Source of the DNA: Monilinia fructicola
Taxonomy: Eukaryota; Ascomycota; Leotiomycetes; Helotiales; Sclerotiniaceae
Length of the DNA stretch: 64,000 nt
Reading direction: 5' to 3'
NCBI GenBank assembly: GCA_008692225.1
Contig: VICG01000011.1
Location: 186,001-250,000 of the forward strand
The notes below the pieces were generated by a model that was not told where the DNA came from, made no database searches, and saw only the letters and a program-made list of their open reading frames with translations. A program made the translations under genes and the position numbers. Shown here one piece after another: positions 11,545 to 24,018 of the stretch. Position 1 is the first letter of the stretch; every line of letters starts with the position of its first letter.

Positions 11545-12215
11545 CTATGGCAGAAGCACGCCGAAAACTATGCCCTATTTACCACAATTACCTCCTCATG
11601 ACCCATTAAAGAATGGTTGAGTCGTTTATCTCTTCTCACGACCTCTTTTCGATGCCCTTTCTTCAAAATCTTAGCATGAATGGGCCTTTAACCCCAGTAT
11701 GTTAATCGTTTGTTGCTTCATAGCTGTATATGAATTCTTCATCATGTTAACAATAATGCCACGCACCTACCCGTCATTCTGATACCAATTGCATGGTTTG
11801 GTTTGTCCATTGCCCCATTCTCCCAAGTCATCCTCCTAGACACTGATTTACTAAGCATTGTTGGCTGTGATGGAATCACATATTACAAGTGCTTTAACTC
11901 ATCTGCATTTGTGGGTTTCTAGAAATTATCATCCTTCCTTAACCTAAGTAATAGACTACGCCTTGTACTAGCAGTATGTTGTTATACCTTTCAGTAGCAG
12001 TCAGTGGCTAACAAACTGAAGTCAGGAATACCCATTGGGTTGTATCTATATTCTTCCACCATTACGAATACTTCATAGTGGTCAGCCTAGAGCCTCGAGC
12101 CTCGATCACCAAACTCAACGGCGCTTCCTCTTCTATCGACGTCGACCTGAACTGTGTGTCACAGACTTGAGAGGGGCTACGACCTCTAGACGGGTATTCT
12201 GTTTCGTCAAGCAAT
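11545..12215. other. Intergenic, no gene seen
   Basis: About 670 bp upstream of the first zinc-finger remnant. No coding, RNA or repeat signal is seen apart from short unsupported ORFs. Confidence 0.35.
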
Positions 12216-13714
12216 ATGGCCTACCAATATGAAATAGATGAAGGCTACTATTTCGCTGATTATTCGTCTCCAGCACCACATTACGAAGCAGCGGACCGAA
12301 CTCAAAACATATCTTTCCCAAGTCGCAGTCACGCTTACATGAAGCAAAGTTCTCCTGTCAGTGGAACATTCTTCCAGGTCGATAATTTCAAACGTCGGGC
12401 ATGAAGTCGATGAGAAACAACTTGGTTCATCATCGTCATATCCTGGCAAGTTCTACATCCCATCGACTCCTTGGTATTTCAATCAGTCACAAACTACCCC
12501 TCCGGTGTCCAGCCGGTTTTCGGACTCTTTTTATTCGGGAAATGCTACCCAAGCATACGAAAAGGATAACACCAAGGCTTTCCCAACCATTACGGCAGCT
12601 CCATTAATAATTCAAAGCCCATTGAACGATTATCGATATAATGAATCTTCAGCCTATTCCTTAGGAGAAGAGAAGTCAGGTGGTGGTGGCCTGGTTTCTA
12701 CAACATATCTAGATTCAACAATGTCACAATATGGGTTACGAAGGGGAGATCGTTCGCATCGGACTCTCTCCTCACCGCAGATTCAAGGTCGTTTCTCGCC
12801 GAACTCTGCTTACCAAACAAGCAATGCTCAAAGATCAGCCTCTCACCATCCATACTCAAGTTTCGATTACCTTATTACTGCTTCTAATGGTGCACATACG
12901 GATCATGGAAATATAGTTGGTACAACTCAGCCCAATTCCTGGCTCATGGATACACAACATATGCCATAGGGAGCGCGCTTACCGGAGGAACATCAGCACT
13001 TTCATACGGCCATCTTGAAGATAGAAATCACCCGACGACACAAGGGGGCACTCTACCGAACAATGATGCTAGAACTTTTGAAGACCGTAATCCTCATATG
13101 TCTCGCGATACACTTCAAGTGCCGCTTATCATCAACGGCGTGTATCCGTCCCCACAAATTCATTCGCTTCCATGGATTTAAATCTGACACAATCCGCATA
13201 CGACTTTAGTGACACAGTGTATGCTAGCCCTACCCATCGCAGTCCATATCCGGCCCGCCAGAATAATCATCATTCCCAATCAGTTTCGATAGATGATATC
13301 AACCCAAGAGTTATCCAGCCAAATGTCCCCATCCTGATTGTGTTTCGAACCCCAGTAAACGGAAATATTTCAGCAAAGATAGAGAATGGAGAGATCATTT
13401 CTATCGCACTCATGATAAACGCTACCCTTGCATGTCCATCGATTGCGAATGATATTTGAACTAAGAAAGACGCTAAGCGACATGGACAAGCTAAGCACAA
13501 TATAGGCATGGAACAAGTAAAGCAGTGGTCCTGCTCAGAACTTAATTGTCAAGCTCGACAAAGACATTTCATTAGAAGCGACAAGTATAAAGATCATTGT
13601 GCTAGATGGCATGGACGATTTTGTTGTTCGGCACCAGGTTGTTCCAGAGGACTCCGGCACGGGTACAAAGATGGGCCAGCTCTTGATGCTCATGTCAGGA
13701 AGAAGCATATGTAA
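12216..13714 (+). pseudogene. Decayed C2H2 zinc-finger gene 1
   Basis: The ATG at 12216 gives a Tyr/Ser/Gln-rich start (MAYQYEIDEGYYFADYSS), which shifts frame near 12370 into a roughly 195-residue low-complexity segment (SYPGKFYIPSTPWYFNQSQ). It shifts again near 12950 (GSALTGGTSALSYGHLEDRN) and near 13170, then near 13310 enters zinc-finger sequence: CPHPDC...REWRDHFYRTH, KDAKRHGQAKH, CSELNC...DKYKDHCARWH and CCSAPGC...ALDAHVRKKH, stopping at 13714. At least four frame changes and a stop inside the finger array (CMSIDCE-stop) make it non-functional as read. The intact design would be a low-complexity activator-like N-terminus with C-terminal C2H2 fingers, plausibly a transcription factor. 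Confidence 0.75.
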
Positions 13715-16700
13715 ATTTGTGTATTTTGATGTGTTTGTGTAAGTGCTTTAGTCCCATCTTTTACATACATGCATGTTTAGTTACTAGAGTAGTGATATTG
13801 CTATTCGTATGATAAAATTGTCGGGATGTCTCGCTCATGGTGAGAAATGACTACGGGTGCTGTATCTGATTGTAATGATAATCACCAGCAGAGAATTTCT
13901 TTCATGCGTGATGAAGGGATGACGGCGTTAATGATGTTGGGTGCAAATATTCTTTGGTTTACGTCTTTATATTGCAGAGCGATGATCCTTCTGATCCCTT
14001 CATATCAGATAGAACCAATCAATCACGATTTTATTATCTTTTCAGTAGTTCTATTCATATTCCTGTGCAAGTTGGGCATGGTTCCATTCGCCTACGACTG
14101 CGGATTGCCATATGATAACTTACTGGAATCGCTCTGAAACGGACTACTAAAGGTTACTCGTCTGTACAACGTGGATCTTGAGGTTGACATCTATGTGAAA
14201 GGCTGTGAGACCTACGATGGCAAATCTGCAAGAATATATATACTCGAGTAGTGGAAATTTATTTCTAGATATTGTAAGGTTACGCACCCAAACGACATCC
14301 GATCAAGATGATAATACAAACTCCCACAACAGTGTGCTGTCTAAAGTCAGGTTCTACTCTCCAGTAGCTATAGATTAGTTCATCCATTGATCATGAAAGC
14401 TTGCAGCCAATTGCAAATAGATCATAGATTTACATAAATAACTCATATAAAGGTTTGCTCTGTAATAATTGTAATGGGTGTGGATCGACAAGCTTTGGTG
14501 GTCCGGGACTTCGGGGTAGTGCAAAAAGCAAACACGCGCTAATGGTTGACCTCATTCAATCCCATCTCGACTTTGCAAGTTCATACTCTAGATGCCCAAC
14601 TGAAAATTGATTTTCAACAATATGTGAAGCTCACTTTTAGACGGCTCTTTGTTGTTTTTCCGTCACTTCCATCACCGTTGAAGCTCTCATTGTTTGCCGT
14701 TCTGTCAAACGCGGTGGTCCATCGGAAATTACGGTTGTATGCAACGGGTCACTTGAGGGACTCTCATGGATATCCTTCTCTGAAATAACTTGCCGAGAGC
14801 TTTGTGCTCCAGTATTGTATTGCGTTTTTCTGCGGCGCTGGCCAATATCAGTATGCGCCGAACCGTACGGGGCCATTTTTCTCACATCACTCCCACCTGG
14901 CGAGATGGCCGGTATAGAACGACGTCGGTGCTGTATCCCCCATAGCTACCATTATTCTCCTAAGCTCTAATATCAATAAGGCTTCAAATTGTGGAGGTGT
15001 TAATAAGAAACCACAAATTGACGTCACAAGCGTTGTCTGTGACGCCTGCATTTGGGCATACTCGGCCATTATGACCAGTGTCACAGTGTTCGAACGGTCC
15101 CAATGATATACTCATTCTTCTACATACTCTGGTAGAGATTTTTCAGAAAAGCATGTTTACGTCCGCTATTTGGAATCAAAAGTTGTCCTGTGTATGTGCT
15201 TTATCGCTCCTCGATTTGGGCAATAGGTTACATATTATACTAATGTCAGATCACTTGATTAGGGCCCTCAGATGGGGACGCGAAATGACGTTGTCCTTGT
15301 TAGTGGGGAATCACAATTTTTCTGCAGGGCTGGTCCGGTGAGTTCGGTGAACTAATACCTTTCTCCTTGAAACCGTCCAAGTGCTACAATGATACTATTC
15401 CCAGGGCAATTCTACCCACATCTTGAGCTCCAGATGATTCGCCCTAGGCGAAAGACTTCAACTATAGAAAGATGGAATCTCCTACATCTTTTCAGATAGA
15501 ATAGATAATCGAAACCAGCGAAAAATGGTGACACCGATCAAAATGTTATAAAGCAGGTTAATCTATGACATGGGAAGCCATGCAAATATCTACACCGTCA
15601 TCAATTTGATCCGATTCAAGTCGCCTTCAACAGAGTTGTTTCATATTTATTTGTTTATTTTTTGAACAGAAATTCCTGAAGAGTAATATTGAAGGGCTAG
15701 ATCGATCCGGATGTGGCTGAATCTTTAGTCTGACAGAATTCCCCAATTGCCCATCATGCGGAATGAACCCCACTGCTATTTTATTGGCGATTTCAGTAAA
15801 CTCTCCCCTCTTCCAGTTGAGAAATGGACTTTGCAGAGAGTTAATGGTCCAATCTAATTTTGATTCTTCATGGGAGAAAACCTATGGAAAGTCTCGGCCT
15901 ACCTTCTACGGCTTTTAGCGCATTAGCCTTACAATCTGACGAGTTTGCTAGCACCATTTGATATACTTTCCTTTCAAAGCACTGTTTTTCGGTGCAGCTT
16001 TTCAACGTTTGTTCTATTTCAATATCTTTTTTTTAAATCCTGGCGTTCTATCATTATTTTTCACATGATTGAGTCCATCATCAACGTTCCATCTTCACCA
16101 TACCAGCCTTTGGGTCTTTTTGTATTTGCTGACGTGGGCTTTCATGTTTGTTTTTTGTTCGCCTTATCTTCTTGTTCCCTTCTACACTGCTTAAAAGGGA
16201 TTTGTACCGGGGTTATCAAGTTATTACCTTCATTGACTGAAGTCCAACTATGAAGGCCCGGATTACCCAAGTTCAGAAGACCAATTAACTCTAGGAAATT
16301 CCATGCTTCTACTTTTGGGGCATACATACTATCATGTTGTAGCTTCTTACTGGCCTTCAGATTATGAACAGTCTGTGCTTCTATCAAAGCCCATTATGCC
16401 TTCTATCAAAGCCCATAATGCCCTTCTTGACAATGGCCTCAATATCAATCTTTTAGTATTCAAAATGGCTTCAAGTAACTTCGTAACCCACCGTAAAATG
16501 ACAGACACCTGTTCTACTTTTGAAGATATACCACTTCCCCTTCGAAGTCTCAGACAAACACAATATAGCTCTTTCGAACCATATTCAATGATATCTGAAA
16601 ATTCAGTGAGTGTGTATATGTGTATGAGTTAGATTGCGGAAAATTGAAGACCTTGTTCTTATTACTGACTATCTGCAGATTTGAATGCTCTCTTGAAGGG

Positions 16701-16796
16701 GTCAATCTAAGTTATAGACAACCGGTCTTCACTTACCGAATTGGCAGATTCAGTCGCAATTTATTGTATTTGAATTCTTGAGAAAGGAGCATTAAG
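13715..16796. other. Region without supportable gene between zinc-finger remnants
   Basis: About 3.1 kb. Minus-strand ORFs at 14637-14885 (hydrophilic, RRRKTQYNTGAQSSRQ) and 14887-15084 could be exons of a decayed protein but match nothing I recognise. Short plus-strand ORFs at 13847, 15945 and 16303 have no coding support. No TIRs or long repeats are seen. Confidence 0.35.
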
Positions 16797-17980
16797 ATGT
16801 CATCAAAGATGATCTGTATGGGCGCCCACTTCTATGAAGATCAATGCCACTGTCAGCAATTTAACCAGGATCCCAAATCCTGGCCCTACTACATAACCCC
16901 AAACACTTCTCAACCTTACGCTATCTCGAGCTCAACTCATGGGCGCTACCATTATACCACTCCCACATACTGTCAATCAACAGCTATTGGTCCTATTAAT
17001 GGCTCTCCTGTTCCCGAATTTACATGGGAATCTACAGAGCCAAGTCTCTCATTTCACAATGATCACCCAACCATCAACACTTTTATCTGGTATTGCGCCT
17101 GAACAAGGCTATTCTCCGCCTCATTCTTTCGAGTCATGTGCTTTTGTCGACACAATTGAGACAGGTTCTGAGTGTATAGGACAGAACGATCCAGGCCAGG
17201 GACTAATTCAAGATATCATTGCAAGAAGAGAATTATCAATTGAGCGGAGGTATCCTGTTCACATTTTTGAAAGCTCGGATTTGCAGACTGCTTCTTGTAC
17301 TCACAGCATTCAGCCATTTATTCTCCGATATATATCCATTGCAAGTCCATCCGTCCGGAGCGTATAATCTTTCGGGTTTTGCAAAAACTGCTGGGGGCAT
17401 TTTCTAGGTCAGCAAAACAATGCTATGACCTTGGGAATTGAAGGACTCCAAATCCCTATAGAAAATGTCAGCTTTGTTCCTCGGGAACTAACCGACATAA
17501 GAGCCGCTAGACCTCCCGAATCAACAGAAACTTTCCATACTCTCGCTAATGGAGTACAATCATCATATTCAATTCCTATTCGTACCACGGTTTTCAAATC
17601 CAGGAGCCTTCTTACCGTATTCACCATGCAAATATCCCCAGGAAATACCGAGAATCAGAATCAAATTCCGCTTTTAGATGTTTTAATGGCAAGACCATGT
17701 TTTGGGAAATGTCCACATGCAAATGCCAATCGGGAATACCAAAATTTTCACAAGTTCTCTGAATTCGAGGCCACTGTACCGAACACATGAGAAAGATACT
17801 CGTGCCTCAAGTGCAACGATACAGTTTTTGGTACTGATGCGGATCTTAGACGTCACTCAGGTGCTGTGCATTCAGATGGCCCTAAAGAATTCACTTGTAA
17901 TGTCGAATGTTTGTAATGCCCGAGCGAAAGAGTTTACTAGGAAGGATCGACTGAAGAGCATAATGAGAAATGCACGGTAA
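16797..17980 (+). pseudogene. Decayed C2H2 zinc-finger gene 2
   Basis: It begins at an ATG (MSSKMICMGAHFYEDQCHCQ) with a Tyr/Thr/Pro/Ser-rich region. It changes frame near 17060 (EQGYSPPHSFESCAFVDTIE) and near 17400 (LGIEGLQIPIENVSFVPREL), and again near 17790 into a clear C2H2 finger: C-L-K-C, then GTDADLRRHSGAVH. A stop follows CNVECL, then another frame gives KEFTRKDRLKSIMRNAR, which resembles a finger whose final histidines are lost. The layout is the same as gene 1. No intact product is possible as read. Confidence 0.68.
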
Positions 17981-19280
17981 ATACCATTGCCCAATGGAAA
18001 TTGCCCTCGAGGTCTTGGGAATGGATTCAGAGACCAACATTGCTGGATGAACACAGAAGAAAATCTCACGGATAGATGGGTTCTCGCAGAGATAATGCTT
18101 GAGACATCTAAAATATCAAACCAACATAGTGAGCTTCCATTATTGGAGGGTTGGGGCAAAAAAGCAAGTTTTAGCTTTACATTAGATTGAAAGAAGAAGT
18201 AAGAGCTTATTCTGCCCCGAGCTGAACCTTGTTACATGGCCACACTATTCAGATTTGATTCCTGTGTATACTTGGGCTTGTTTGGACAACCTCAAATGGG
18301 AGTCAGAAGTACAAACTGGAATCTGCCGGCTTTCACTCATCCCAGCCCATGCCTTGTTCCTGAGATCTGGATAGGTACTTATCATCAACATCACTTGGAC
18401 AGTCACTCTTGCTATCAGACTGGATTCTGGAAGGAACTGGGAATTTGGCACTCGCAGATTATTTTGAAGAACTTTATGAATTACGATTATAATTGATATT
18501 TCCAACTTTCATACTTCTTGGAGGATTTACAACTTTGGGTTCATGTAATTTCTTGATACAAAACATTTCATTTTAGGCAGTCAGCATAAAAATCCTTCAC
18601 ACTCAATAGAAGAAGACTAGATGTAGGCACAACGGCTCTGTTTCCGATTTGTAACGCAGTGTAAGGTCAACCAGGACAGGGTCTTACCGACACGGATTTG
18701 AAATTTTCTTGTAGATTGACGGATGGCAAACAGGCCAAGCTATAAAGCATCGCTTTCTCCCTCGTAAACTTTTGGTCCCAAAATTCCAACATTCCCTTAG
18801 GTTCTCTTCATCTCAACGATCTCGCAGTCGCGACCGAGACATCGACTATCAAAACTCAAAGCCCGAGATTCTGCCTCGAAGATTACCCCGTGGGCTGCAC
18901 AGCCATGTCCCAGTACGCCAATTGGATCAAATCATATTTGCGATGACCACACTCAGCCTCACACCGCGCATACGGTACATGCAGTAGTGCATACAACGGA
19001 GGACAATGCCCCAGTGGCCCCAAAAGTTGAGAGGCCTTATTTGAATGCTGATGTTTATGGCGAAATCGCGTCCAGAGATCCGGGTCTTGTCGAATCAGAT
19101 TATGAGCATTCTAACTGGGGCATTCTGAGAATATGTACGTGACCACCCCCTTAGCAGAATGAGCCTTGTTGTGCTGATGGGGCATTTCTCACTAGTTCCA
19201 ATGAGGAATCGCCTTTCGATGCCCCAATTTCTCCTTTCTCTCAGCCGACTTCGATACCCGATTTCGGAACCAACGGACGA
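17981..19280. other. Spacer between zinc-finger remnants 2 and 3
   Basis: 1.3 kb with short ORFs in all frames and no recognised domain. It may contain the decayed 3' end of remnant 2 and the 5' end of remnant 3, for example GIEGRDPG-like acidic or Pro-rich peptides around 19.0-19.3 kb. Confidence 0.3.
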
Positions 19281-19866
19281 ATCCGAGTCGAAAGTTTATT
19301 TTTGCAGTGATGCATCATTCTCAGGTACTTGCTAGTTTTGATTTTGACAACTATTGTATAACTGACGGCAACTCTTCACCATCGATTCCTTACGCTGAGT
19401 ACTTCAATTCTTGTAGCTCAGCGTCAAGTTACGAAAAGCCCCCAACTACTTCAACAAAGTCTGGAATATCAGCTCGAGATCGCAATATGCTGATTTTTTA
19501 GAATCCAATTTCTGCGGACCAGCTCGATGTCCTTGGAAAGGGTGTACCTCGAGGGCTAGATTTCCCAATCCAGAGCTCTCAACAATCATCTCAATAACAT
19601 ACATTTGAAGCCCTTAGTCTGTGATGTTGAAGGCTGTGGTTATCAGAAGCCATTCAGAAATAAGTATGACTGGAACGCCATAGGCAGACGGCTCATCTTC
19701 GAGCTCGTAACCACGAGTGTCCATTTGAAAATGTCAAAAGTTGGGATTTGCTCGGAAAGACAAATTATGGGTCTCACATTCGCGAATTGCACGATAGCTC
19801 GTTTCGGCCAGCGATTCCTGTCCAGTAATTCACTGCGGAAGAGACGTTGCAACGCATATCTCTGAG
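19281..19866 (+). pseudogene. Decayed C2H2 zinc-finger gene 3
   Basis: A Ser/Tyr-rich segment (FDFDNYCITDGNSSPSIPYA) is followed in another frame by FCGPARCPWKGCTSRARFP, in a further frame by LNNHLNNIHLKPLVCDVEGC and GYQKPFRNKYDWN, and in a further frame by RHRQTAHLRARNHECPF and TNYGSHIRELHD. Read together they are three or four tandem C2H2 fingers (C-x4-C ... H-x4-H). At least three frame changes separate them. It is the same type as the two remnants upstream; the 5' limit is uncertain. Confidence 0.68.
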
Positions 19867-20559
19867 CATATGCAGAAGAACACGGCAGTTTTGAATGCGG
19901 GTTGAGAATTGTGGGACGAGGCAAAGTCGCTTCACCGAAGTTCAACTGGAGAATTCTCTGAGGGACGCGCATGGAGTTTATTCTGGGGAGGCATCCAGAG
20001 CTGTCGCTGCGGCGAAGAAGGTTTCGGATAAAACGGTACGACGAGAAAACCTCTGCATAGACACAAAGGTAAGAGATTGTGTCGTCTGCAGACTTTGAAC
20101 ACTCAGGTACATTTTACGCCATACTCCATAGAATGGTGGTGCGTTAAGAGGAGAAGGTATACCGTATATTCAGGAGGGAAAAACCTGTTAGCTTCATGAG
20201 TGTGCTTGTTGTCTGTTTAAGTTTCTTTCTTGCAAGTATTTATCTCAGCTGGTCGATTTCTCATAACGTAGACGATTGGGTCACAAGATAAGCAGAGCAA
20301 ACCAGAAAGTAAGGAGAGAAGGAATAGTTTATGATAACTTCACAATCCTGTTTATACTGATTTTCTACGAAGTTTCCACCATCTAAGTATCTTCCTATAC
20401 CATCTCGGCGAGAAACAAGGTAAACAAAGTCATTGCATCATTTATTTCATATGCGTCCTATAAGTTCCTGTAATTGTGCCTCGGATACTAGCAGATTTTG
20501 ATGCGCTGAGTTGTTTCTTGACATGATTCTTCTTCTGCCTTTGAGGTACATTCGCTAGC

Positions 20560-21237
20560 AATGAAACTGTCTACTTTTTTCATATAACCAACCTTTTCGA
20601 ATGATCTATTATTCTCTGTCTCGAGGTGAGACTGGTAGACTTTGAGTCTACCTTCAAACTTAGGGATTCTATGAGCATGTTTAAGATATTCTCCCTATCT
20701 GCTCTTCTGAGACAAAAGCTTCCTGACGTTTGGCGATGGTACTTCGATCTTTCCATGAAAGTTTTTGCGCAAATTTCAGGAAATAGCACGTCCACAGACT
20801 TAAATACCAGTGGCTTACAACACTTCAGCATTTCTGTTTCTCTCAATGCACCAGGTGATATTCGGACATCGAGTCAAACAAGGCGCAAAATGAACCCTCT
20901 TTGGGATCTGGATTCATATCTTTGGTTTTCCTTCCCTGTTCCTCTCACTTTCTGCTCCTTTGTGAATTCTATGGAAAACATGTCGTCAGGAGACTCACCA
21001 TAATTATAAACGAATTGCTGTAGCTGATGGGTGCGCTTTTGCTTTTGCGGCATTGTCAGTGGATATAAATGCCAAAGGTGCACATGTCTCATCCTTGGGA
21101 TCGGCAAGTCTGGGTGATGCGATTCTTCCGTCAATTTGATGTGATGTACTGTAGATGTTAACATAGTTAACACAGTGGCTGAGTTGAGGTAGATCTCTGT
21201 ATTCTAGAGTATATATGTAGGGGAAATGGTTCATCAA
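20560..21237 (-). pseudogene. Minus-strand coding remnant with internal stops
   Basis: The minus strand reads ASPRLADPKDETCAPLAFIS (21.1 kb), then in a new frame DDMFSIEFTKEQKVRGTGKE (20.95 kb), then a lysine-rich stretch with four in-frame stops (NLRKNFHGKIEVPSPNVRKL, EYLKHAHRIPKFEGRLKVYQ). The last part faintly resembles a finger (LKHAHRI), so this may be a fourth zinc-finger relic on the other strand. Identification is weak. Confidence 0.3.
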
Positions 21238-21488
21238 GGCGAAGAGTCATGCAATGAATGTACGAAAACTCAAATTGTCACTAATTTATACATGTGCTTG
21301 TGCACAATGAACTCTCTCGGCATCCCTCGCGATCACACCAAACATCCATGTCTATACCATTCAAGAAAACCCAAAACATGAACGGACTCTATAACCCAGA
21401 TAACACGTAGAGCTCTGCAGTCATTGCGGATGTTTACCCTTCACCACTCTCATCTCCCTCAATTCACTTCCATCCAATGACTTTTAGT

Positions 21489-21911
21489 TCAATCACTTAT
21501 GGTTATCCTGTCACTAACAATAGGGAAATACCACTTAGCCGGGTGGGTTAGGTGGCGCACTGCAGTAGGGCCTCCAAGTATCAAAATGCGAGCGGGCTCT
21601 CCAATCCTCCATCGGGGAGGAATTGCACCCCTGTATAGAGTATAGCCAGTGCCCGGGCTGGTTACTGCTGCTTCGCCATGTTTATTGTTCAATTTGGAAA
21701 TACGTGGGAGATTGTGGTCAGTTGTGAACTGATTGAGAGTTTTTGCCGTACCGTTGTTGTCATTGTCGTCTGAAAAGTGTGTCAAATCAACACCTGGCAC
21801 CACTATGAAGGTGAGATACATACTATGTTCAAGTGAAGGGTGGATTTGACTGCCTTCCAGAGATAGGAAAAAAGTCAAGTCTGATATTTTTGTACTGGAA
21901 TACTCCGACAT
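21489..21911 (-). CDS. Hypothetical ORF (140 aa)
   Basis: Uninterrupted ATG-to-stop ORF starting MSEYSSTKISDLTFFLSL and ending FPIVSDRITISD. It contains a Gly/Arg/Pro-rich stretch (YRGAIPPRWRIGEPARILIL). No domain, signal peptide or membrane segment is evident, and its neighbours are broken genes. It could be a chance ORF or one exon of a larger decayed gene. Confidence 0.25.
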   Translation of the reverse strand: MSEYSSTKISDLTFFLSLEGSQIHPSLEHSMYLTFIVVPGVDLTHFSDDNDNNGTAKTLNQFTTDHNLPRISKLNNKHGEAAVTSPGTGYTLYRGAIPPRWRIGEPARILILGGPTAVRHLTHPAKWYFPIVSDRITISD

Positions 21912-23338
21912 CTTCGTAAACCATCGTTTGCATAGAGAAAAAGATAAACTTGAGACGATATGGGCTGCTTGTGATTAAAGAAGTCGACTCAGTCAAATAT
22001 ACAATGCCTTTTCACGGGTATGTATAGGTACCTAGGTAGGTCATTGATTTGTCTAAACCTCTTCATTGCTTTGATTCTATATCATCCAAGCATCATTGGA
22101 GATGAGTCTCGTACTAATGATTCTGCTCAGATGAATGTTAGAGTACTATACTCTCATCCCTTTGTCGCTTTGGCTTTCTAAGATTCCCTTTCTTATTTCT
22201 ATTCGTCTTCTCAAGCAGCTTTCCTGGCAGCACAAATGTCTAAACTTTCCTTCACTATCTGCGTATATTCAAGATATAGTTTTCGTACTGGTATTCTGGG
22301 CATATCTGTTCAAGTTGCCAGTTTTGCCGGTATCCCATAGAATAGCTGCGGTCTTTGTAAGAAGGTGGAAACAACTTCCATCATTCTGATCTTTCTTGGA
22401 ACATCAGCCAGTTCTCTACCTGTATTGCTGATTCGATTAGATGGAAACCAAACAAAAATGTGCGAAATGGTTCTTCAATACTTTGCTTTTCCGCTTGTAT
22501 ATTTTTCTTTCTTTTAGTATACCTGCCACTCAAAATTTACGAATATCAGTAAGTCGGGAACACCCATTTTCAGAAAGGACTACGAGTCTACGACAAATCA
22601 ACCTGCCTCGTTCTCATATCTCCGCCCCTGTACTCTGCTTTTGCTTTCGCATATTCCCGATTCAGGAATTCTCATACTCCCCCTCCCCCGAATAAACTTT
22701 GGTTGATGGATCCTTTTTTAATATGTTACCTAAATAGTTGAAATCCTTTGAACAAAACCAGATTTTGATCTTTTGATCAATCCAAAATAGTATTTGACAA
22801 GTGTTTATGCTTGATTGGTGACAAAATTGAAGTTCAATAACCAATTCTACTCGCTAGATTTATATAGCCCAACTCATACTTTAAATTTTATTCAGGGGGA
22901 TGGAGGAGTACAGATTTAAGATGTGATATCATGGCGAGTGGGGTGGTCGTGAATGAACTGGATTCAATGTCAATGTGCTGAGACCGTTGTAGTGCGATGA
23001 GAGGTGTGCTACCAGCGCACCGTCAATCGCGAGTTCCTTGGAAATTTGATATGGATTTGTCACTTCTTTTATGTCGCTCTTGGGGCCATTGAAGATTGCA
23101 CACACAGGAAATGGGTTGTTCATGAGCGAGCGGGGTTCTCAGTCTTGTGATAGAACTGAAGAGCTCGAAGGACCGAGAAGCTGATGATGTGAGATTCATG
23201 TACTAATTTGAACATTTCTGTCACTTGAATCATAAGCTAGCTTCTGGAAATCTTATCGTTTCTTTATACAAAATATTGGTTACAAAACCTCATATTATAC
23301 TCTCCAGTAACCATACCTCTGTGGCCAAACCATCAGCT
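21912..23338. other. No supportable gene
   Basis: About 1.4 kb of unique-looking sequence. The minus ORF at 22929-23123 (MNNPFPVCAIFNGPKSDIKE) is short and unrecognised. No repeats. Confidence 0.3.
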
Positions 23339-24018
23339 TCACCCAAACCATGATTTCACACCTGATGATAAGCATACATCCGCAGCATTCAACATCATTG
23401 AAGTATACATAAATGCAGCAGATTGTTGAACAGCTCCGAGAACACCCAGCTTTTCCAAGTACAGCTTCAGCAGCCTTGAAAGATGCTGAGTCTAATGGTC
23501 CTCTCGTCTGAGCTAATTTTCTAGCTACGTGATAGGTAGCTTCTTGACGTGCTGTCATAATTGAGGGGTATTCACCCGCTAGCGCGGCCGTAACTTGCAT
23601 TTCTGTTAATCCTGCTTTCTCTGCGAGATTTTGTTTGCATAAATTCCATATTTGGCTTTCGTAACTGGTAGAAACACCAATAATAAATAGCTGACTCAGC
23701 TTCGCTTGAGACTAGTAGACTAGCAATTTCTAGTTGAAGATGAATGGCTGCACAATTGTTGATGTGTATCTGATATAAATGTCAAATCATGCATGTTTCT
23801 TTTAAAAGAAATGAACTTAGTTGCAAACCTACAAGCGACATGTTGAGAGGTCCTTGAAATGTGCCATGGGAATCTTCTGTGACAATGGTAGTTCCATAGA
23901 TCTTTTCTGTAATTTTGGCGAGGTAGTTGTATTGAACAAGCTGAGCGCTATCGAGATTTTCATCTTCTGGTGTGAGAGGGGGAAATCTTGTGGCTCCAAT
24001 ATCAAGGGAAGATGACAT
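23339..24018 (-). pseudogene. Carboxymuconolactone decarboxylase (AhpD-like) family gene, frameshifted
   Basis: Family members are alpha-helical cofactor-free decarboxylases or thiol peroxidase-like proteins. Exon 1 (23833-24018) is clean, MSSSLDIGATRFPPLTPEDE to FQGPLNMSL, with a GTAGGT donor. Downstream, SQLFIIGVSTSYESQIWNLC and GLTEMQVTAALAGEYPS lead to TARQEATYHVARKLAQTRGP. The frame then breaks at a GAAAAG run near 23455; one base less would give LGVLGAVQQSAAFMYTSM and NAADVCLSSGVKSWFG with a stop at 23339. The segment between the two readable parts (about 23.68-23.83 kb), where the conserved HSP-LG helix is expected, contains stops and cannot be resolved. I read it as an inactivated gene, with one sequencing error plus an unrecognised exon as the alternative. 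Confidence 0.62.
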
